This document shows, piece by piece, positions 8,901 through 17,799 of a stretch of 17,832 nucleotides of DNA. The stretch covers positions 1-17,832 of the forward strand of contig RBNI01002673.1 of assembly GCA_003990745.1 (NCBI GenBank). The letters are read 5' to 3'. This DNA is from Jimgerdemannia flammicorona (Eukaryota > Mucoromycota > Endogonomycetes > Endogonales > Endogonaceae). Within the stretch, counting starts at the first letter, position 1. The number at the start of each line of letters is the position of its first letter. The translations under genes and the position numbers were made by a program. The notes under the pieces were generated by a model. That model saw nothing but the letters and a program-made list of their open reading frames with translations. It was not told the origin of the DNA and made no database searches.

Positions 8901-10200
8901 TATACTGTCAAGAAGACCTGACCTTACCACAATCTTACAAGTCACTGTGGCACCTGAATTTCTCAATCAGATCAAGAAGGCTTATGAACAAGACTCTCTG
9001 GTTCTACAAAGGAACACCAAGGAATTCAAGGAAAAGTACACTATCAAGGACAACCTTGTGTACTATCAAGACAAAGTATATATTTCTGCCAACCCTGAAC
9101 TATGGTACAAGATCCTTCATGAACATCATGACTCCCCACTAGCTGGTCACCTTGGAACTGAGAAGACCATCAAGAATATCCAACGAGACTACTACTGGCC
9201 AAATATGCTCAAGGAAATCAAGGAGTATGTCCAAAGCTGCGATCTTTACCAAAGAAACAAGTCAAGCAACCAAGCACCTGCTGGTCTTCTATAACCCTTG
9301 TCAATTCTGACTAAGAAGTTTGAATAAGTCACAATGAACTTCATTGTGCAACTCTCACGAACTAAAACAGGCTATGATACTATTGTTGTGTTTGTAGACT
9401 ATCTCACTAAGATTACAATTGCTGAGCCAACCACAACCAATACCACTGCCCCAGAAATTGTAAGAATCTTCTTCAAGACTGTCTTCCGCCATTATGGACT
9501 TCCCTGAGTAATTATCAGCAACCACAACCCCAAGTTCACAAGTCACTTCTGGCAAGCACTCTTCAAGACCCTTGGAACCCAAATTGCTATGTCCACTGCC
9601 TTCTATCCTCAAACTGATGGACAGACTGAGCAAATGAACAGAACACTTGAACAAATGCTCAGAAACTATGTGTCTTATGAGCAAGATGATTGGGACCACT
9701 ATCTGATCTACACCAAGTTCACCTACAATAATATCAACCAATTATCAACTGGCCTTTCTCCATTCCAGCTACTTCATGGTCAAAATCCCAAGACCTCTGC
9801 AAGTCTAGTCCAATTCCAGCAATCTAGTTACACTCAAGTCCCCACAGCCCAGAACCTTATTGACAAAATGGATTCCCTTCTCAAGATCACCACTACAAAT
9901 CTGCAAAAGGCTCAGCAACATTAAGCTAAGTATGCAGACAAGAAGTGGCGAGATGTCATATACAATATTGGTGATATGGTTCTACTCAAAGCTGACAACA
10001 TCAAGGTTCAATCTCAAGTCAACCGCCAGTCAGCCAAATTCCAGCCCAAGTACCTTGGATCCTTCAAAATCACCGAGCAAGTCTCTACCTGGTCTTACCG
10101 TCTCAACTTGCCAACAACTATGTATATACACTCAGTATTCTATGTGTCACAACTCAAGGCCTGGAACCAGTCACCCCTATATCCTGGCCAAATTCTAACA
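8901..10200 (+). pseudogene. Integrase of the gypsy element, catalytic Asp and zinc Cys lost
   Basis: The zinc-binding part reads HEHHDSPLAGHLG and YYWPNMLKEI, then CDLYQRNK, where the family has C-x2-C. The second Cys is Tyr (TAC at 9247-9249). The core shows VVFVDYLTK (first Asp), IISNHNPKFTS, where the second catalytic Asp is Asn (AAC at 9520-9522) and an Arg is His, and the conserved FYPQTDGQTEQMNRTLEQ (catalytic Glu). Stops lie at 9292, 9325 and 9922 (TAA) and 9505 (TGA). The GPF/F-like C-terminal part (GDMVLLKADN, KYLGSFKI, VFYVSQLKAW) is recognisable. Integrase would insert the cDNA; this copy should be inactive. Confidence 0.92.
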
Positions 10201-10401
10201 CCATCAGCACCAGTCATAGTTGAAGACCACATTGAGTATGAAGTCAAGAAAATTTTAGACAAGTGAGTCTGATACCATCGCACAGAATACCTAGTCAAGT
10301 GGATGGGTTACCCTGAATATGATGCCACTTGGGAATCTGCTACCAATCTCAAGAACTCTCAAGACCTCATCCAAGAGTTTGAGCAAAAAGGAACTCATTG
10401 A
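10201..10401 (+). pseudogene. Chromodomain at the pol C-terminus
   Basis: The frame continues from integrase to EYEVKKILDK, then YHRTEYLVKWMGYPEYDATW, ES-TNLKN and LIQEFEQK, a standard chromodomain with its aromatic positions (Tyr, Trp, Tyr) largely in place. TGA codons at 10264 and 10270 interrupt it, each one step from CGA. The next stop, TGA at 10399-10401, may or may not be the original one, because the frame reopens to 10449. In chromoviruses this domain tethers the integrase to methylated histones and steers insertion to heterochromatin. Confidence 0.88.
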
Positions 10402-10714
10402 CTGCCTGTGAGATTCTCCTCTTGGATAGTAGATGACCTACTGTGCTGATCAGACACATTACGTATTGGGGCTCTCTAAGGGATATAGCACCAGAAACAA
10501 GAGATACAGGAGAACCCTATAAATCCTGCAACCAATAAGGTTCGAACCAGTTCTCATCCGATCAAGATGATACTTTGGCCCTCACCTTATACAAGAACAG
10601 CCAATCCTTGCCAATGAGTCGATATATTTAATTTGAAGTTTCTTTTAGTCTTATTATTTATTATGTATAACTTTGAGAATTCAATGAAGACATTGATTCT
10701 TAAGAAGGGGGAGA
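10402..10714 (+). other. 3' untranslated region and polypurine tract of the gypsy element
   Basis: No coding signal beyond a possible short extension of pol to 10449. The polypurine tract aagaagggggaga (10702-10714) lies directly against the 3' LTR and is the expected primer for plus-strand DNA synthesis. Confidence 0.85.
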
Positions 10715-11118
10715 TGTAACATTTTAGCATAGTTTATTTCTTTTCTCTGTCTTTCTTGAATATCCTATAACCTTCCAGCACTTTCTGCATACTTAGAAAT
10801 CCCCTTCTTGGCACCGAGCATTAACTAGTACTTATTTAGTTAGTTACTGAATGTCCTGGAAACTTGTAGAACTTTATTTGTTATCATTTGTCATCTTTGC
10901 TAAGAACTTTCCTCTTGGCATTTTCCTTTGATTTCTCAGATCCTTCTGGATCCTTTTTTCAGATCTTGTATAAATATCTCCTTTGTTCTCATAAATAAAG
11001 CTTCAGAATATTTTCTCCCAGAAATTCTTTGAGAACACTTGAACTCTTAGTATCTCTTCGAGCTACTTAAGATCACCAGAGCTAGTTGCTTCCTCATTTA
11101 GAAACTAGAACCATTACA
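10715..11118 (+). repeat. 3' LTR of the gypsy element
   Basis: 404 bp, TGTAAC to TTACA, with TATAAAT at 10969-10975 and AATAAA at 10994-10999. It keeps the canonical TG...CA ends, while the 5' copy has TA. Same length as the 5' LTR with 18 differences, all transitions. Confidence 0.95.
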
Positions 11119-11123
11119 TGCTG
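11119..11123. repeat. Right target-site duplication (tgctg)
   Basis: Five bases after the 3' LTR. They match tacta at 5075-5079 except for two G/A transitions, and are likely the less mutated copy. Confidence 0.7.
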
Positions 11124-11683
11124 GGGCCTTAGAATACTGAGATTAATCCTTGTATGAATTGATCTAGATTATTCTGGAGGATGGAATACCAGAAGTCTTC
11201 TACTTTATTACTATTGAGGGTGATAGTGGACTGAGCCTCTGTGGCCACCATGGTCTCCAGTATATTGATGTAGCAAGCTGACAGTTTCTTGAAGTCTGAG
11301 ATTCTAGTATACTCTAAGTTAGAGATTGATTATAGTGTATATCAGAAGATCTGATAAATCTTCTTTACTATCCTTATTTCACATATATCCATGGAGGTAG
11401 TATCTTGAATCTCCTGGGAACTAGCCTGAGAGAACTCCTAGCAGAGGAGATTTTCTATTTCACACTTCTGCTATATCTAGAGACATTTAGTAGCAATAGT
11501 AATCCTTGTTTCTATTTTATAGTAATAGAGGATATAATGATAGAGGTTATCAGTACCTAGGTTAAGGCTTGGAGTCTTTCTTGTATAGGTTTCCATGGCT
11601 CTTCTGATGTCTTGGAATATCCTATCCTAGACTGAGGGGCCTTGATGGTTCCTGGATCTTGAGATTTGGTAAGTGGTAGGCAT
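11119..11683 (-). pseudogene. ORF X, 5' part (unknown protein, split by the gypsy insertion)
   Basis: A minus-strand frame from ATG 11683 (MPTTYQISRS) with segments that look like real protein: DIRRAMETYTRKT, YHYILYYYKIETRI, LETMVATEAQSTITLNSNK and VEDFWYSILQNNLDQFI. It holds seven stops (TAG, TAA, TGA), each one transition from CAG, CAA or CGA, and none from another codon class is needed. It joins 5074-4809 in the same phase after removal of the gypsy element. A second frame from ATG 11825 (MSNNDQL), also with Gln/Arg-type stops, may be the true N-terminus joined by a frameshift near 11640. I do not recognise the family. Codon bias is AT-rich like the neighbouring transposons. Confidence 0.5.
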
Positions 11684-11929
11684 TTTATTTATAGTAAGTC
11701 TTTAGAACTATTTCTATAAGCTTTGTTTAGATTGCTGCTACTGCAGTTTCTTAATTCTTCTTTTATATTCTTCAAGATATCTATCTTGTAGTCACAATGA
11801 CTCACAGTTGATCATTATTGCTCATCTTGTAGTCTGGATAAGTTATACTATATGATCTTCTTATGCTCTGATCTAATGACTTGTAAGAAAGACTGTCTCC
11901 TATGCTGATGTCATTATTCTGAGGTCACT
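11684..11929. other. AT-rich spacer upstream of ORF X
   Basis: About 250 bp without a clear gene. The minus strand from 11825 downward may encode an N-terminal extension of ORF X (MSNNDQL...) in another frame, with stops of the CAA/CAG/CGA type. No repeat or RNA gene seen. Confidence 0.4.
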
Positions 11930-12340
11930 GTTACAATACTGATACATATATCAATTTGCTATTCTAATACTCTTACTCAATAAGATATATAACCCTCCTC
12001 TCTCTCTCTCTCTCCCCTCTCTCTCTCTCTAAAAAAAAAAAATACTAACTATATCTAAAAAAAGATACAAACTATAATAAATAGAATATAAACTAGAACT
12101 ATATACATATAATCTAAATAATAACTAGAAATTCTATATTTAAAGAATTTTTTTATAAGTTAAAAAATATTTATAATATCTATAAAAATATAATATATAT
12201 AATCTGCTTATAGATGAGAGATGTCAATATATATATAGTAAGAGAGACTTTTAATAGCCTGGAAGTCTCATATTATTATTATTTTTTTTTTTTTATACTG
12301 GAAGTCTCATGATTATCTACTTATAAAACTTATTTTTTAA
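11930..12340 (-). repeat. Probable degenerate copia LTR and 3' region, with (CT)n tract
   Basis: Downstream (minus strand) of the copia polymerase remnant. The minus strand ends here with GTATTGTAACA at 11930, matching the usual copia LTR terminus (...TAACA). About 35-50 bases before it lies a TATATATC TATA-like box. A (CT)n tract fills 11998-12031 and is followed on the plus strand by a run of A (12032-12043). A 13-bp direct repeat ctggaagtctcat occurs twice (about 12260 and 12298) with a poly-T run between. The outer LTR boundary cannot be fixed because no second copy is present. Confidence 0.4.
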
Positions 12341-13440
12341 ATATACTACTTAAACTTTAGCTTTGAAAGAGCTTTTATAAGTAAATCTGTAATTATATAT
12401 ATACTCTATAGAGATATATTTCAAGTATATACTTCTATACTCTATATATTTCTATACAAAATAGAGTATATCAATATATATTATTTTACTATAATATATA
12501 GAGTTTTTTTTTTACAAATACTACTATTAATAGATTATCTTATCTGATTAGTATAAGATTTCTCTGAATTTACAAAGCTATATAGCTTTCTTTATTACTA
12601 TTAACAATATCTGATACTCTACTTATATTAATAATATTGCAATAGAACTTTGCTTATATATTTATCATAAGATATATACAATATAAAAGAGATATCTAGT
12701 CATAGATTAGTAATTATCTAAGTCTTTAGCCCAATTGATATTATATATATATACTAGATAGCCAGATACTACTCTTACTATTACTTCTACTTAATCTATT
12801 ATCTAATATAAGTATATAGTATATTGATCTCTTTAGATATCTAAATATTCTCTTAATTGTCAACTAATATATATATTATTATAATATAAGCAATACTGTA
12901 TTACTTTGTTAATATATGGTATAGGATATATCAGATCTCATTCTAAGTATTAAATATATAAAAGAACTAATAACTTATCTAAAAAAGATATTATTAATAT
13001 TCTTGATATATATAGTCTTATAATCCTTAAGTGTATTGTTGTTAGACTTCCTTAATTTCACAGAAGTCTCCATCAGAGTATCAATAAGCTTACATTCACT
13101 TATATTGAACTTCTCTAGGATTATTTGGATATATGTTACTTGTAAAAGATATATGATATACATATTCCTGTCATATATAATTGATATTCCCAAAAAGAAG
13201 AACATGTCACCCATATCTGTCACCTTGAACTCTTGATATAGAGCATTCTTTACTTCATTAAGCTGATTTTTGCTAGCAACAATGATGATATCATCCACTC
13301 ATATGTCAATGAATACTATACTGCTATTGTCATAATGTTGGATATATATGCAATTATCTTGCAATGCATGAAGCTGTCATCAAGGAGATATCTTTTATTC
13401 TATAATTGGGCTGCTTGTTTGATGCCATATGGGCCGAAGG
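12340..13440 (-). pseudogene. Ty1/copia RT-RNase H remnant, very AT-rich
   Basis: The best part is 13298-12975: VDDIIIVASKNQLNEVKNAL, EFKVTDMGDMFFFLGISI and ILEKFNISECKLIDT. These match the copia RT after the YVDD box and its FLG motif. Upstream (13440-13300) GPYGIKQAAQL-NKR matches the GLKQAPR block. Downstream, in shifting frames, come a DISYT segment, TIKRIFRYLK, NINWAKDLDNY-S-TRYLFY (RNase H, family GYxDADWA with Asp now Asn), QSSIA-VEYQ-KKAI-L and a tail like the ALSKAKF end. It therefore reaches about 12340 with many stops and several frameshifts. Integrase, protease and gag are missing: the element is cut at 13440, where GC content rises. Confidence 0.8.
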
Positions 13441-13986
13441 TTGGTGCAAAAGTACCCGTCGATTTGGACTTACCTTGGGTTCGGAATGTTATTGGGCGTG
13501 AACACGCTATCACGGAGCATCCGTAACCTTCCGTTGTAAGCTTCAGAACGTCAAAGGAAAGAAAGAAAGAAAAAAAATAAATAACAACGCCGGCGTAAAT
13601 CCTTCTCTCGTAGGATTGATTGTTCGTCTGCCGCAAGGCACTAAATTGCACAAGAAAAAGAAGGGACGTTCACACAGAACTGAGCAAGCGAAGTATTTTT
13701 TGTCTGCAATTCTGTGATTTTCCTTTTCCGCCGGTTTCTTATCGGACTGTTACGCCATTCCCATCAACCTTGTGGTGTGCGTGAATTGGGAATGGGGGTT
13801 CGCATTCTCCGTCTACCTTACTATGAGTGCGCACCTTCCATTTTTAAATTGCCCTATTCAGCCTGCAATACCAATACAAATTATACGCCTGCCATTTGAA
13901 AATCCAATTGTGTAAGATGCACCTCAGTTCTTGCGACTCATGGTTTGTACCCCACAATCAACGATGTAGGTCTACGCTTAATTGTC
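13441..13986. other. Intergenic DNA, no gene recognised
   Basis: GC-richer than the transposon region to its left. It has a (GAAA)-type purine tract at about 13554-13580 and otherwise ordinary sequence. Short open frames on both strands show no family features, and one of them (13651-13400) is a chimera running into the copia remnant. No tRNA or other RNA gene seen. Confidence 0.5.
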
Positions 13987-14508
13987 TAGCTGCCGCCACG
14001 ATTCCATTGGCTAGCTGCCGCCATGGATCCATTGGCTAGCTGCCGCCACGGACCCATTGGCTACATCATTAAACCACATCAACATGGCATACTTGGTGTG
14101 CACGTGTACTTATATGGATGGAATAGATGGAACAGGCACTTAATGTATGGTACCAGGATTTTGTAATGCCGCCACGGATCCATTGGCTACAATCATTAAA
14201 CCACGTCGACATGGCATACTTGGTATACACATATACTTAAATATATGGGATAGGTATCCAATGTATGGTACCAGTATTTCCACGGATCCATTGGCTAGCT
14301 GCCGCCACGGATCCATTGGCTAGCTGCCGCCACGGACCTATTGGCTACATCATTAAACCACGTCAACATGGCATACTTGATGTACACATGTACTTAAATG
14401 GCACTCAATGTATTTATAATGTAGCTGCCGCCACGGTTCTATTTGTTAGCTGCCGCCACGGATCCATTGGCTAACTGCCGCCACGATTCCATTGGCTAGC
14501 TGCCGCCA
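13987..14508. repeat. Nested tandem array of 25-bp CCAAT-bearing units
   Basis: The short unit is tagctgccgccacggatcc plus attggc, 25 bp. About eleven whole or partial copies occur, the first three exactly in register at 13987, 14012 and 14037. They fall into groups separated by three copies of a longer unit (from about 14062, 14187 and 14346) that starts tacatcattaaaccacgtc and includes acatggcatacttg and a tgtacacatgtac-like palindrome. Nine copies contain ATTGG, which is CCAAT on the minus strand. Eight of these read AGCCAATGG, fitting the NF-Y/HAP consensus RRCCAATSR. The array ends about 440 bp before the RdRP start codon, so it could act as an upstream control region. That is inference. 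Confidence 0.9.
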
Positions 14509-14540
14509 TTCATATGTATAAGCATACAGTTAGACATTGC

Positions 14541-14572
14541 AAAAGTTGATAGAGCGAAAAGTTGATAGAGCG
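14541..14572. repeat. 16-bp tandem duplication (aaaagttgatagagcg x2)
   Basis: Two perfect adjacent copies at 14541-14556 and 14557-14572, followed by a partial third start (aaaa). It lies in the RdRP upstream region, about 300 bp before the TATA box. Confidence 0.95.
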
Positions 14573-14716
14573 AAAATTTGATTAATGAAAACATTGGTAG
14601 TGCTAAGGTGGAGGTGTGGCAGGAGCCTTTCTTCCATCGCGCAACGCGCTGACTCCACGCGATTGACCGTGTCGTTCGTTCGTTACTCGCACGCGTATTC
14701 ATCTCGCACGCGGTAG

Positions 14717-14879
14717 CCAATTAGAGAGGGGACGTGACCAGGCACGAGTTGGTGTGTGCAACTGTGGCGGGGCAGTGACAGTCAAAACAAAGGACGGAAA
14801 GGGGGATTGCTTTGCTCTCGCCCCCGCCGAACAAGCCAACCGCCGAACATATATACTCACTTCTTTGTGCCTTATAAAA
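14717..14879 (+). promoter_or_regulatory. RdRP core promoter: CCAAT and TATA box
   Basis: TATAAAA at 14873-14879 lies 70 bases before the start codon at 14949, leaving room for a short 5' leader rich in CA and AAC. A CCAAT (14717-14721, in tagccaatta) lies about 150 bases before the TATA box. The AGCCAAT core repeats the sites of the array further upstream. The transcription start itself is not visible. Confidence 0.6.
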
Positions 14880-14948
14880 GCACAGATACCGTCTCACCGT
14901 CTCACGACCAAAACAAAATATTGTCCGCTACTACAACAACCACAAAAT

Positions 14949-17797
14949 ATGCAGCTCACCTACCCCAATAACTACAATCGCCAGTCCCAGTGTCTGCGAG
15001 AATCCTCGAGGATATCGACGAACGGGTACACGCCTGGAACTATGAACGGGTACACGCCTGCAACTGTGAACGGGTACACGCCTGCAACTACGAATGGGTG
15101 CGCGAATTGGCAAAGCATGCTCAAGCTGAAGGTAACAAACCTGTCGTCCGTAACGCGAGCGAAGGACCTCAAGGATCATTTTGAAGCATTTGGCAAGCTC
15201 GAGAGAGTGGAGCTCGACCGCGAGGTTCCGGGGACAGCCTATATCGTTTACAGGTACTAATTGCATGCATGCATACATACATACCCTCGAAAGCCTTGCT
15301 CTTTTATATTTCAGAAATACTGCCCGCTCACCCATCCCCCCTTTGCCCCTTTACTTTTCACAGGCCAGTCCCGCTCAACGAGAGCTTTCTCTACAGACCC
15401 CACATCCGTGATGGACACCAAATATTCATCACCACTATGCCGCATTCTCCCGACAGAGACCCTGACCGCTGGGGCCGCTGGGGCCACGCCGGTAACAGAA
15501 GCAAGTACACCTTCAAAGCGATAAGCCTGGAACTCGGGGTCATGCTGAGCCCCGACACGTTTGTCCCCGAGTGGCGCACACGCACTAGCGTCGAGCTCTC
15601 ATTGAATTTCGAAGCAAAGACGATCCACATCCACTTTGTGCACAACAACCGACGCTACAAGATGGAAACGAATTTCAAACACATAGATGACAAGGTCCTG
15701 GTTGCGGAGGAGGAGCCCAACATCTACACTCTCACCCTCCCTCTCAAGTATCCGGGCCGCTACTGGTGGCTCAACCCGGAGGCCCGGTTTGTAACCGACA
15801 TGGAATGGTACCAGAAGTCCCAATGGCATCGTGTCGTCAACATCCCGCTGAACGACGACGTGCCCAACCGCATCGACGCCCCGCTCACTCCGCATCTGAC
15901 CGACAAAGTGGTTCGCATCGGGCGCTGGACCGTCCACCGCTTGCGCTTTCAGTGCGCCTCCACCCTTGAACGCGAGCGCTTCACCCAGATCCTTCGCGAG
16001 GTCGCCGAGTACAATATCCTCGCCTACAATCATGCCGCCCGCGAGTTCGTCCCAACCCCCCTCCGTACCGTTTACCCCGCAAACCTTCCCCTTCCCATCA
16101 ATCCGGCCTCCCAACTACATGGCGAAGATGATTTTGAGATCCTCTATATGCTCGAATCTCTTATCCTCAACAATTTCATCAACGAGCGGAACCTCAACCT
16201 ACCATTTTACCGGCTTCTCACCTCTCTCCCAACTAGTTGCGCTGTTCACGCTCTCATGTCCCTTGCCGCGCCAAAGAGGCGCATTTATGACCCATTCGAA
16301 CAGCTCAAAGCCACCGTCGGCACCATTACAATTGCGCGCAGTGACGTTCCACCAAATTTTCTCATGGTTCGAAAGGTCGTCATAACACCCACCACCTTGT
16401 ACGTGGCCGCCCCAGTGATGGAAACGTCAAACCGCGTTGTAAGGCACTACCGTCGTGTGCAGGACCGATTCCTCCGCGTACAGTTCCTTGATGAGGGCAT
16501 GGGAAAGGTCGGGCTCACGGCGGCGTCGGAGAGCCGTGTGAATGACGCTGTATATGATCGGATTTATGACGTGCAAAGGAAGGGAATTAAGATCGGCAAT
16601 CGTGTGTACAAATTTTTGGCGTTTTCGAATAGCCAGCTTCGTGAACATGCCTGCTGGTTCTTCGCGCCAGAGCCAAGCCTGTCGTGTTTTAATATCAGAA
16701 AATGGATGGGCAACTTTTCGAGCATCAAGGTCATCGCTAAGAATGCCGCTAGAATGGGTCAAGTATGTGTTGAGTTTAGTTGATTGCGGGGTGATACTGG
16801 TAGCGAATGGGAGAAGGGATTTTTTGTGATGTGAGGAAGGGGAATAAAAAAATCGCACTGTTGACGTAGTTCGACTTTTTATGTTTCCTTCCCACCTCTA
16901 GTGCTTTTCCAGCACCCGCGCCATTTCCAAGCTCGAGGTCCAGGACGTCATCACCATTGACGACATTGAAAACCATGGATACACGTTCAGCGACGGCATC
17001 GGCAAGATCTCCCCGCGGCTCGCGGAAGATGTGGCCGAGAAGCTGCAGCTCAAGTCGGTCCCGAGCGCGTTTCAATTCCGTCTCGGCGGCGCTAAGGGCG
17101 TGCTCGCGGTCTGGAATGTGCAGGGCCAAGTGCAACTGCGGCCGAGCCAGAAAAAGTTCGAATCGACGCACAGGGAGCTCGAGATCATCAAGACGTCGAC
17201 CCTGACCAGCGCCTACCTAAATCGGCAAGTGATCACCCTTCTTTCCGCCCGCGGTGTTCCCGACCAGACTTTTCTCGACATGAAGTCCCAGAGGATCCGC
17301 GAACTTGATCAGATGCTGAAGAATCCACAGGCAGCCATCGACACACTCATGCAAAATATCGACGGGTACGGCACCGCACGGTTTATGGCCGACATTGTGC
17401 GCGCGGGGTTCTTCGTCCGTGAGGACCCATTTATCCTCAATCTCATCCGGTTGTTCCGCGTCACCATGTTGAAAGATTTGAAGAAGCGCGCTAAGATCCA
17501 CATACCCAAGGGTGCGTATCTCTTCGGCGTGCTCGATGAAACTCGGACGCTCAAGGAGAACGAGGTATTTGTCCAGCTCTCGGACCCGGCGAACCCGGAG
17601 AAGGTTAAGTGCATCGAAGGAGAATGTGTGGTGTTGCGCGTACCCTGTTTCCATCCCGGAGACGTGCGCGTCGTCCAGGCGGTTAAGTGCGATCGTTTGA
17701 GGCATCTGAAGGATGTGTTGGTGTTTTCTGCAAACGGGGATAGGGATCTCCCGAATATGTGTAGCGGGGGAGACCTGGACGGGGATGAATACACGCA

Positions 17798-17799
<2 letters not shown>
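14949..17799 (+). CDS. Cellular RNA-dependent RNA polymerase (RNA silencing), 3' end outside window
   Basis: Exons 14949-15253, 15364-16762 and 16902-17799+ give about 867 codons without a stop. It copies RNA into double-stranded RNA that Dicer uses in quelling-type silencing. Residues 25-48 are three NGYTPxTx repeats. Residues about 53-101 (LKVTNLSS...GTAYIVYR) look like part of an RRM, as at the N-terminus of plant RDRs. The conserved domain includes ARMGQCFSSTRAI across intron 2, DGIGKIS (about 599), RLGGAKGV (about 628), LNRQVITLL, RVPCFHPGDVRVVQAV and the catalytic GGDLDGDEY (DLDGD 859-863). I chose ATG 14949 because it follows a TATA box by 70 bases and an AC-rich leader; a longer open frame to 14754 crosses the TATA box. 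Full-length relatives continue for several hundred residues. The coding sequence is GC-rich and unbroken, unlike its neighbours. Confidence 0.93.
15021..15098 (+). repeat. 24-bp in-frame tandem repeat in the RdRP N-terminus
   Basis: Three copies at 15021, 15045 and 15069 plus a partial fourth, beginning aacgggtacacgcctg and encoding NGYTPGTM, NGYTPATV and NGYTPATT. Likely variable in length between strains. Confidence 0.95.
15254..15363 (+). other. RdRP intron 1 (110 bp)
   Basis: Donor gtacta after ACAG, acceptor tttcacag. Splicing restores the frame (TAC AG|G CCA, reading VYR-PVPLNESF) and removes a TAA at 15258. It contains a (gcat)/(acat) tract at 15262-15285. A nearer acceptor at 15314 gives the wrong phase. 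Confidence 0.88.
16763..16901 (+). other. RdRP intron 2 (139 bp)
   Basis: Donor gtatgt after MGQ (phase 0), acceptor cacctctag before CFSSTRAI. The joined motif is conserved in the family, and reading on without splicing meets a stop at 16781. Confidence 0.92.

Larger units (their letters stand above)
5080..11118 (+). mobile_element. Ty3/gypsy chromovirus with dUTPase, complete but inactivated
   Basis: A 6039-bp element bounded by 404-bp LTRs (5080-5483 and 10715-11118) and 5-bp duplications. Order: LTR, primer-binding site at 5486, gag with zinc knuckle, dUTPase, protease, RT, RNase H, integrase, chromodomain, polypurine tract, LTR. RT-RNase H before integrase marks Ty3/gypsy (Metaviridae), and the C-terminal chromodomain marks the chromovirus branch. 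It inserted into ORF X on the opposite strand. The gag-pol frame has about 22 internal stops and one frameshift, and the integrase has lost key residues, so the copy cannot move by itself. Reported relatives with a dUTPase come from basidiomycetes such as Phanerochaete. Confidence 0.93.

Noticed and set aside
13400..13651. Minus-strand 83-codon open frame
   Set aside because: A chimera that runs from intergenic DNA into the copia RT remnant.
13441..13986. tRNA or other small RNA gene
   Set aside because: No cloverleaf, A/B box pair or other RNA gene signal could be seen by eye.
13987..14508. CRISPR-like array
   Set aside because: Units are directly adjacent or separated by a repeated longer unit, not by unique spacers, and the context is eukaryotic.
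14754..14948. Upstream start for the RdRP at 14754
   Set aside because: The extra segment contains the TATA box and leader and has no protein-like features.
15313..15314. Alternative acceptor for RdRP intron 1
   Set aside because: It gives the wrong reading frame; the acceptor at 15362-15363 restores the conserved frame.
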